In this document: positions 58,827 through 64,000 of the stretch, one piece after another | Layout: every line of letters begins with the position of its first letter | Position numbering within the stretch: the first letter of the stretch is position 1 | Assembly (NCBI RefSeq): GCF_001999765.1 | Contig: NZ_KV908325.1 | Span: 62,256 to 126,255, forward strand | Reading direction: 5' to 3' | Origin: Sinomonas mesophila | Lineage (GTDB): Bacteria > Actinomycetota > Actinomycetes > Actinomycetales > Micrococcaceae | DNA length: 64,000 bases | Notes under the pieces: generated by a model | Databases searched by the model: none | Told to the model about the DNA's origin: nothing | What the model saw: the letters and a program-made list of their open reading frames with translations, nothing else | Position numbers and translations under genes: made by a program

Positions 58827-59573
58827 ATGGCCAACTCCGCCTCCGGCGATTCGGTCGTGGACCGGATCGTGCGGATCCTCGAGGCGTTCCCCGAGGGCAT
58901 CAGCTCGCTGCCGCTCGGGGAGCTCGCCGAGCGCGCGGGCCTGCCGCTCACGAGCGCGCACCGGCTCGTCAAGCAGCTCGCCGAGCACCGGCTCCTCGAG
59001 CAGGCGCCGGGCGGGAAGGTCCAGCTCGGGCTCCGCCTGTGGGAGCTCGTGAACCGGAACTCGCCCACGCTCGTCCTGCGCCAGGCCGCGCTGCCATTCA
59101 TGGACGACATCCACCAGGTGCTCAACCAGAACGTCAACCTCGGGGTGCTCCAGGGCGACGACGTGCTCTTCGTCGAGCGGTTCTCTCGCCGCGGATCCGT
59201 GGCCAACCGCGCGAAGGTCGCGGGCCGCATGCCCGTGCACATCTCCTCGGCCGGCATCGCGCTCATGTCCGCCCAGCCCGCCCACGTCCAGGCCGCCTAC
59301 CTCTCGCGCTTCCGCGACCCCGCGGGCAAGACGACGACCGATCACGTCCGCCAGCTCCTCGCCGCCGCCTCGGCGCAGGGCTACGCGGAGCTGGCGGGCG
59401 TCGTCGATCCGGACACGTGGGGCATCGCCGTCCCCGTGCACGACCGCCAGCGCCGCCCGGTGGCGGCGATCGGCGTCGTCGTCCCCCTCGCCGAGGTGCG
59501 GATCCCGCAGATCGTGCCCGCGCTGCGGACGGCGGCGCGGGGGATCGGGCGCCAGCTCGGGGGGCCGGAGTAG
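58827..59573 (+). CDS. IclR-family regulator of 4-hydroxybenzoate genes (PobR-like)
   Basis: This 248-residue regulator has a winged helix over residues 8-62 (VVDRIVRILEAFPEGISSLPLGELAERAGLPLTSAHRLVKQL). An IclR effector domain follows (LGLRLWELVNRNSPTLVLRQAALPFMDDI near 70; ELAGVVDPDTWGIAVPVHD near 190; VAAIGVVVPLAE near 212). AGGAAG precedes the ATG. It is flanked by the aromatic transporter (divergent) and pobA (downstream, same strand). It is the best candidate to bind the shared TTCCGTTCAACGGAA sites. It is less like PcaR than the regulator at 48467. Confidence 0.85.
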   Translation: MANSASGDSVVDRIVRILEAFPEGISSLPLGELAERAGLPLTSAHRLVKQLAEHRLLEQAPGGKVQLGLRLWELVNRNSPTLVLRQAALPFMDDIHQVLNQNVNLGVLQGDDVLFVERFSRRGSVANRAKVAGRMPVHISSAGIALMSAQPAHVQAAYLSRFRDPAGKTTTDHVRQLLAAASAQGYAELAGVVDPDTWGIAVPVHDRQRRPVAAIGVVVPLAEVRIPQIVPALRTAARGIGRQLGGPE

Positions 59574-59631
59574 GGCGGGCTGCGGCAGCCGCGCACGACG
59601 GCGCGTCGCCTCCCCCGCTGTCGGCTTGGAA

Positions 59632-59646
59632 TTCCGTTCAACGGAA
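59632..59646. promoter_or_regulatory. predicted IclR-type operator TTCCGTTCAACGGAA upstream of pobA
   Basis: With flanking bases the palindrome extends to ATTCCGTT-C-AACGGAAT (59631-59647). It is identical over 15 bases to the site upstream of pcaH and lies 101 bp before the pobA start. Confidence 0.7.
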
Positions 59647-59747
59647 TCCAGGTACTCGGCGCGCGCGGGCCGCGCCACACTCGAAGCAGCCGCGCCGCTC
59701 CGCGTCCGGAGCCGGCGAGAACCCCTCGAGCAATGTAAGGAACGATC

Positions 59748-60938
59748 ATGGGCGATCGCACCGTCATCACCACGCAGGTGGCCATCATGGGCGCAGGCCC
59801 GGCGGGCCTCATGCTGTCCCACCTCCTCGCGCAGTCCGGCATCGAGAACACGGTGGTCGAGATCCGCAGCCGCCGGGACATCTCCCACACCATCCGCGCC
59901 GGCATCCTCGAGGCCGGCAGCGTGGACCTCCTCGTCGACTCGGGCGTGGACAACGTGCTCCGCGACGGTCACAAGCACGAGGGCACCGAGTTCCGCGTCA
60001 ACGGCGAGGGCCACCGCATCGACTTCACGAGCCTCGTGGGCCAGTCCGTGTGGCTCTACCCGCAGAACGACGTGTTCGACGACCTCTCCGCGCGCCGCGA
60101 GGCCGACGGCGGGGACGTGCGCTACTCGTGCTCCGACGTCTCGACGGAGGACCTCGCCGGCCAGCCGAAGGTCCTCTTCACCGACCCGAACGGCGAGCGG
60201 TTCGAGCTGCGCGCGCAGATCCTCGTCGGCGCCGACGGCTCGCGCAGCCACTGCCGCTTCCAGATCCCCGAGGGCGAGCGGACCTGGTACTTCAACGAGT
60301 ACCCCTTCGCGTGGTTCGGCATCCTCGCCGAGGCCCCGCGCAGCGCCCCCGAGCTCATCTACGCCACCTCGGACGCCGGCTTCGCGCTCATCAGCCAGCG
60401 CACCGACACCGTCCAGCGCATGTACTTCCAGTGCGACCCCACGACCAACGCCGCGGACTGGACCGACGAGCAGATCTGGGAGCAGCTGCGCGCCCGCGTC
60501 AACGGCAACGGCTTCGAGCTCAAGGAGGGGCCGGTCCTCGACAAGATGGTCCTGCCGTTCCGCTCGTTCGTGAACGCCCCGATGCGGTACGGGAACCTCT
60601 TCCTCGCGGGCGACGCCGCGCACACCGTGCCGCCGACCGGGGCCAAGGGCCTCAACCTCGCGCTGCATGACGTGAAGCTGCTCTTCGAGGGCCTCGACTC
60701 CTTCTTCACGACCGGCTCGTCCGCGCTCCTGGACTCCTACTCGGGCCGGGCCCTGGACCGGGTGTGGAAGGCGCAGAACTTCTCCTACTGGATGACGACG
60801 CTCCTGCACACCGTCCCGACCGAGGAGAACCACGCGTTCTTCCGCGCCCGCCAGCTCGGCGAGCTGCGCTCCCTCCTCGAGTCCGAGCACGGCCGCGCCT
60901 ATATCGCCGAGTGCTACACGGGCTGGCAGACGAAGTAG
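59748..60938 (+). CDS. pobA: 4-hydroxybenzoate 3-monooxygenase
   Basis: This 396-residue FAD enzyme hydroxylates 4-hydroxybenzoate to protocatechuate using NAD(P)H. The FAD motif is VAIMGAGPAGLMLSHLL near residue 11, the DG motif ILVGADGSRSHCRFQIP near 158, and the GD motif LFLAGDAAHTVPPTGAKGLNLALHD near 284. The substrate Tyr region (YFNEYPFAWFGILAEAPRS near 184) is also present. AAGGAA precedes the ATG. Length equals that of characterised PobA proteins (about 390-395). A palindrome of the CGCATCGCAACACGC family follows the stop. Confidence 0.96.
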   Translation: MGDRTVITTQVAIMGAGPAGLMLSHLLAQSGIENTVVEIRSRRDISHTIRAGILEAGSVDLLVDSGVDNVLRDGHKHEGTEFRVNGEGHRIDFTSLVGQSVWLYPQNDVFDDLSARREADGGDVRYSCSDVSTEDLAGQPKVLFTDPNGERFELRAQILVGADGSRSHCRFQIPEGERTWYFNEYPFAWFGILAEAPRSAPELIYATSDAGFALISQRTDTVQRMYFQCDPTTNAADWTDEQIWEQLRARVNGNGFELKEGPVLDKMVLPFRSFVNAPMRYGNLFLAGDAAHTVPPTGAKGLNLALHDVKLLFEGLDSFFTTGSSALLDSYSGRALDRVWKAQNFSYWMTTLLHTVPTEENHAFFRARQLGELRSLLESEHGRAYIAECYTGWQTK

Positions 60939-60952
60939 CGCCCGCCCCCTTG

Positions 60953-61015
60953 CAACCCCGCATCGCAACACGCTGTTGTCCCGACCGGACAACGGCGTGT
61001 TGCGATGCGGCGTTG
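60953..61015. repeat. intergenic palindrome, CGCATCGCAACACGC family, copy 3
   Basis: Arms 60953-60973 and 60995-61015 share GCATCGCAACACGC exactly. The loop contains a second inverted repeat TTGTCC/GGACAA (60976-60992). It starts 14 bp after pobA and may serve as its terminator. Confidence 0.88.
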
Positions 61016-61061
61016 GGGCGGGGAGGGGGTTCCGGGCGTGGGTGCAGGACATGATGGGTGC

Positions 61062-61541
61062 ATGACGAACTCCGCCGCCGAGCCCGACGACGCCCACGCC
61101 TTCTACCTCGACAAGGCCAACCCTCCGATCTGGAAGGCGCTGAACTCACTCGCGCTCGCGGTGCGGAAGGCGACGGACGACGCCGGCCTGCCGCGCGACG
61201 TCGTCGAACTCGCCAGCGTGCGCATCTCGCAGATCAACGGCTGCGCGTACTGCCTGGACATGCACGGCCGGCTCGCGGTCGAGGCGGGCGTGCCCGAGCG
61301 CAAGCTGCACGTCCTGCCCGCGTGGCGCGAGACGGGCATCTTCACGGTGCTCGAGCGGGCCGCGCTCGACATCGCCGAGGCGGTCACGCTCCTGCCCGAC
61401 GACGAGGTGCGGATCGAGGCGCTGGCCCGCGCCCGCGCGGAGCTCGGGGACGAGCGGTTCTCCGCGCTCTCCTGGGCCGCGATCTCGATGAACGCCTTCA
61501 ACCGCCTCTCGATCGTGAGCCGGCACAAGGTCACGCTGTAG
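61062..61541 (+). CDS. carboxymuconolactone decarboxylase-domain (AhpD-like) protein
   Basis: This 159-residue protein has the AhpD core ASVRISQINGCAYCLDMHGRLA near residue 52, with the CxxC pair and the following His of alkylhydroperoxidase-like proteins. ALNSLALAVRKATDDAGLP precedes it. The C-terminal LSWAAISMNAFNRLSIVSR matches the usual helix. It probably acts in peroxide or disulfide chemistry, not in the pca pathway, despite the shared domain name; the true PcaC lacks the Cys pair. The start at 61062 has no strong ribosome site. Confidence 0.85.
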   Translation: MTNSAAEPDDAHAFYLDKANPPIWKALNSLALAVRKATDDAGLPRDVVELASVRISQINGCAYCLDMHGRLAVEAGVPERKLHVLPAWRETGIFTVLERAALDIAEAVTLLPDDEVRIEALARARAELGDERFSALSWAAISMNAFNRLSIVSRHKVTL

Positions 61542-61615
61542 CGGCGCCGCTCCGCTCCCGACACGGCGCCGACGCCGAGGCGACAACGAAGGGGGTCTTG
61601 TTCTCCGATGTTCAG

Positions 61616-61625
61616 CGATATATCG
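61616..61625. promoter_or_regulatory. palindrome CGATATATCG upstream of padR-like gene
   Basis: A 10-bp perfect AT-rich palindrome in GC-rich DNA, 57 bp before the regulator start. PadR-type repressors commonly bind AT-rich inverted repeats at their own promoter, so autoregulation is likely. Confidence 0.45.
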
Positions 61626-61682
61626 TTAATTGTCGGTTCCGCTCGGGGATCGACTGATACGTCCATCGGACCAGGAGAACCC

Positions 61683-62327
61683 ATGCGCAGGCACCCAGAC
61701 CATTGCCCGCCCCACGGGCACCATCCGCACGACCAGCAGTTCCACCACGACGGCCCTCCCGGGCGCGGCTTCCCGATGGGTGAGTTCGGCCCCGGCCGGG
61801 GCATGGGCCCGGGATTCGGCCCCGGCTTCGGCCCGGGCTTCGGCCACGGGCGCGGATTCCCGCCGGGCTTCGGGCCACGCGGAGGGCGCCGGGCCAGCCG
61901 GGGGGACGTCCGGGCCATGATCCTCTCGCTCCTGACGGATCAGCCGCTCACGGGCTACGGGATCATCCAGGCTGCGAGCGCCAAGACCAATGGCATGTGG
62001 CGCCCCAGCCCCGGCTCGGTCTACCCCACTCTCCAGCAACTCGTCGACGAAGAGCTCGTCGAGCAGGCGGGAGAGGGCAAGCGCACCGAATTCACGCTCA
62101 CCGAGGCGGGGCGGAAGTACGCCGCTGACCACGCCGAGGAACTCCAGAAGGCGTGGGACGCGGCCCCCGGAAGAAGTGAGGACACGGAGGCGTTCATGGA
62201 GAGTGTCGGCAAGCTCATGGGCGTCCTGCACCAGTTCCGTGCTGCCGCGACGGACGAGCAGCGCGCCCAGGCGGCCGCGAAAATCGACGAGGCCCGCAAG
62301 GCCCTCTACCTGATCCTTGCGGAATAG
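61683..62327 (+). CDS. PadR-family regulator with His/Gly/Phe-rich N-terminal extension
   Basis: This is a 214-residue regulator. Residues 1-68 are unusual: HPDHCPPHGHHPHDQQFHHD followed by FGPG-type repeats (GPGFGPGFGPGFGHGRGFPPGFGPRGG). The PadR winged helix runs from about residue 75 (DVRAMILSLLTDQPLTGYGIIQAASAKTNGMWRPSPGSVYPTLQQLVDEELV). The C-terminal helix (AFMESVGKLMGVLHQFRAAATDEQRAQ) allows dimerisation. The His/Cys cluster could bind Ni, Zn or Cu. CAGGAG precedes the ATG. It lies 20 nt upstream of an ABC exporter, its probable target. Confidence 0.88.
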   Translation: MRRHPDHCPPHGHHPHDQQFHHDGPPGRGFPMGEFGPGRGMGPGFGPGFGPGFGHGRGFPPGFGPRGGRRASRGDVRAMILSLLTDQPLTGYGIIQAASAKTNGMWRPSPGSVYPTLQQLVDEELVEQAGEGKRTEFTLTEAGRKYAADHAEELQKAWDAAPGRSEDTEAFMESVGKLMGVLHQFRAAATDEQRAQAAAKIDEARKALYLILAE

Positions 62328-62347
62328 CCCCGAGTCAGGAGAAGCCC

Positions 62348-64000
62348 ATGTCCATGCACCCACCCGGGCGACCCCCCGCCGTCGTGCGCGGCGGGCGCAT
62401 TGGAACTGGCGACGCCGAAGCCCAGCGCAAGCTCAACGCCGAGGCGCCCAAGATCCCGCACCTCCTGGCTCGCATCGTGGAGCTGTTCCGGCCGCACCGG
62501 TTCGCCCTCGGGCTCACGGTGGCCCTCGTCCTCGCCGGGGCAGCCCTCTCCGTGGCCCCGCCCCTGCTGACGCAGCGCATCTTCGACGAGGGGCTGTTCC
62601 CGCCCGGCGGCGGCGTGGACCTTCCCCGGCTCGCCGAGCTCGTGGGGCTCATGGTCGCCGCGTACGTCGTGTCCGCGCTGCTCGGCGTCTGGCAGACGTA
62701 CCTGACGGCGACGGTCGGCAACGCCGTCATGGGCGCGCTGCGCGTGCGGCTGTTCAGCCACCTGCAGTCCATGGAGCTGAGCTTCTTCACCCGCACCAAG
62801 ACCGGCGTCATCCAGTCGCGGCTGCAGAACGACGTCGGCGGCGTCGCGAGCGTTTTGACCAACACGGTCTCGAGCGTCGTCGGGAACGTCGTCACGGTCA
62901 TCGCGGCGTTCGTCGCGATGGTGCTGCTCAACTGGCAGCTGACCCTCATCGCCGTCGTCCTCATGCCGTTCCTCGTCGTCGCGCAGCGGCGCGTGGGCCA
63001 GGTGCGGGCGCGGATCGCGACCAAGACGCAGGAGTCGCTCTCGGACATGACGGCGATCACCCAGGAGTCCCTGAGCGTCTCCGGCATCCTGCTCTCCAAG
63101 AGCTTCAACCGGCAGCCCAACGAGATCTCGCGGTACTCCGCGGAGAACGAGAACCTCGTCAGGCTGCAGGTGCGCCAGACCATGAGCGGCCAGTACTTCT
63201 TCGCGCTCGTGACGATCTTCATGTCCTCCATCCCCGCGATCGTCTACCTCGTGGCCGGCTGGCTCCTGTTCGGCGGGGCCGGGGCGATCACGGCCGGCAC
63301 GATCGTGGCGTTCACCAACGTCCAGGCGCGCCTGCTGTTCCCGCTCATCGGCCTCATGCGCGTGGCCCTGGACCTGCAGACCTCCGGCGCCCTCTTCGCG
63401 CGCATCTTCGAGTACCTCGACCTCAGGCCCGCGATTGCCGACGCCGACGGCGCGCCCTCGCTGCCCGCCGACGCCCCGCGCCTCGGCGAGGTCGAGTTTG
63501 ACCATGTGACGTTCCGGTACCCCGATGCGCGCGGCACCGAGCGGGCGACCCTCGACGACGTCTCGTTCACCATCCGCCCCGGGCAGTTCGCCGCGTTCGT
63601 CGGGCCGAGCGGCGCGGGCAAGACGACCGTCTCGTACCTCATCCCGCGGTTCTACGAGGTGAGCCAGGGCGCCGTGCGGTTCGCGGGGCACGACGTGCGA
63701 GACGTCGCCCACGATTCGCTCGTGCGGCACATCGGCGTCGTGAGCCAGGAGACGTACCTGTTCCACGCGACGATCGCCGAGAACCTGCGCTACGCGAAGG
63801 CCGACGCGACGGCCGAGGAGCTCGAGGCCGCCGCCCGCGCGGCGCACATCCACGACACGATCGCGTCCTTCCCCGACGGCTACGACACCGTGGTGGGCGA
63901 GCGGGGGTACCGGCTCTCCGGGGGCGAGAAGCAGCGGATCGCGATCGCGCGCGTTCTGCTCAAGGACCCCGAGGTGCTCGTGCTCGACGAGGCCACGAGC
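62348..64000 (+). CDS. ABC-type multidrug/lipid exporter, fused permease-ATPase (incomplete at window edge)
   Basis: The first 551 residues of a half-transporter are present; the frame is still open at 64000. A 50-residue cytoplasmic start leads into a six-helix exporter domain (residues about 55-340; FALGLTVALVLAGAALSVAPPLLTQ, ELSFFTRTKTGVIQSRLQNDVG). The ATPase domain shows VEFDHVTFRYPDA near 380, Walker A VGPSGAGKTTVSYL near 420, a Q-loop in VVSQETYLF, the signature RLSGGEKQRIAIAR near 523, and Walker B EVLVLDEATS at the very end. GGAG lies 6 nt before the ATG. It probably exports drugs or lipids under PadR control. Confidence 0.93.
   Translation, partial: MSMHPPGRPPAVVRGGRIGTGDAEAQRKLNAEAPKIPHLLARIVELFRPHRFALGLTVALVLAGAALSVAPPLLTQRIFDEGLFPPGGGVDLPRLAELVGLMVAAYVVSALLGVWQTYLTATVGNAVMGALRVRLFSHLQSMELSFFTRTKTGVIQSRLQNDVGGVASVLTNTVSSVVGNVVTVIAAFVAMVLLNWQLTLIAVVLMPFLVVAQRRVGQVRARIATKTQESLSDMTAITQESLSVSGILLSKSFNRQPNEISRYSAENENLVRLQVRQTMSGQYFFALVTIFMSSIPAIVYLVAGWLLFGGAGAITAGTIVAFTNVQARLLFPLIGLMRVALDLQTSGALFARIFEYLDLRPAIADADGAPSLPADAPRLGEVEFDHVTFRYPDARGTERATLDDVSFTIRPGQFAAFVGPSGAGKTTVSYLIPRFYEVSQGAVRFAGHDVRDVAHDSLVRHIGVVSQETYLFHATIAENLRYAKADATAEELEAAARAAHIHDTIASFPDGYDTVVGERGYRLSGGEKQRIAIARVLLKDPEVLVLDEATS

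Noticed and set aside
61062-61541. Second PcaC (4-carboxymuconolactone decarboxylase)
   Set aside because: It shares the domain, but the CxxC-x-x-x-H motif marks an AhpD-like protein. The true PcaC is in the pca operon and lacks the Cys pair.
1-64000. tRNA or rRNA genes, integrase, insertion sequence or plasmid/phage origin
   Set aside because: I looked for these on both strands by eye and saw none. A tRNAscan or IS database search could still find something I missed.

Overview
The window is GC-rich (about 70%) DNA from an actinobacterium. The most likely source is a Micrococcaceae member of the Arthrobacter/Sinomonas type. The evidence is an actinobacterial cytochrome oxidase subunit IV, a GAF-ANTAR protein, MmyB-type HTH regulators, a large NAD-glutamate dehydrogenase, a SAM-IV riboswitch and several apparently leaderless genes. 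I saw no tRNA, rRNA, transposase, integrase or CRISPR array.

Layout. (1) 0.1-1.4 kb: a NepI-like efflux pump. (2) 1.5-7.6 kb, minus strand: a sulfur-scavenging operon (flavin reductase, ABC transporter, AtsK/TauD-type dioxygenase, flavin monooxygenase) behind a promoter and a clear SAM-IV riboswitch. (3) 7.8-11.3 kb: an N-terminally short NAD-glutamate dehydrogenase. (4) 11.5-18.9 kb: a DeoR-regulated sugar locus with ABC binding protein and two permeases, class II aldolase, an ADP-dependent PFK/glucokinase-family kinase and mannose-6-phosphate isomerase, but no ABC ATPase. (5) 19.9-22.9 kb: aldehyde dehydrogenase, alcohol dehydrogenase and DUF779. (6) 23.4-28.7 kb: a shikimate/quinate unit (MHS transporter, LacI regulator, QsuD, QsuB). 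(7) 28.8-32.6 kb: two paralogous anchored Pro/Ala-rich proteins and a deacetylase-glycosyltransferase fusion. (8) 32.6-39.0 kb: small accessory genes, gene remnants and a lower-GC patch of orphan genes. (9) 39.2-49.3 kb: 3-hydroxybenzoate 4-monooxygenase, divergent from a complete protocatechuate operon pcaHGBDCFIJR. (10) 49.5-57.3 kb: ilvD, regulators, two decayed genes and an MFS pump. (11) 57.4-60.9 kb: aromatic-acid transporter, IclR regulator and pobA. (12) 61-64 kb: an AhpD-like protein, a PadR regulator and an ABC exporter cut by the window edge.

How it works together. Shikimate/quinate (QsuD, QsuB), 3-hydroxybenzoate (MobA) and 4-hydroxybenzoate (PobA) all converge on protocatechuate. 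The pca operon then takes protocatechuate to succinyl-CoA and acetyl-CoA. A palindrome TTCCGTTCAACGGAA, or a compensated variant, lies upstream of pcaH, between the aromatic transporter and the IclR gene, and upstream of pobA. This suggests one regulon spread over 18 kb. A second operator, a palindrome plus a third repeat, lies at the pcaH promoter and probably serves the operon's own PcaR.

The least explained material is non-coding. There are 21-bp tandem arrays in facing orientation between convergent genes, three copies of a nested palindrome with CGCATCGCAACACGC arms, a duplicated terminator-promoter-gene cassette with leaderless starts, and the orphan patch at 37.3-39.1 kb.
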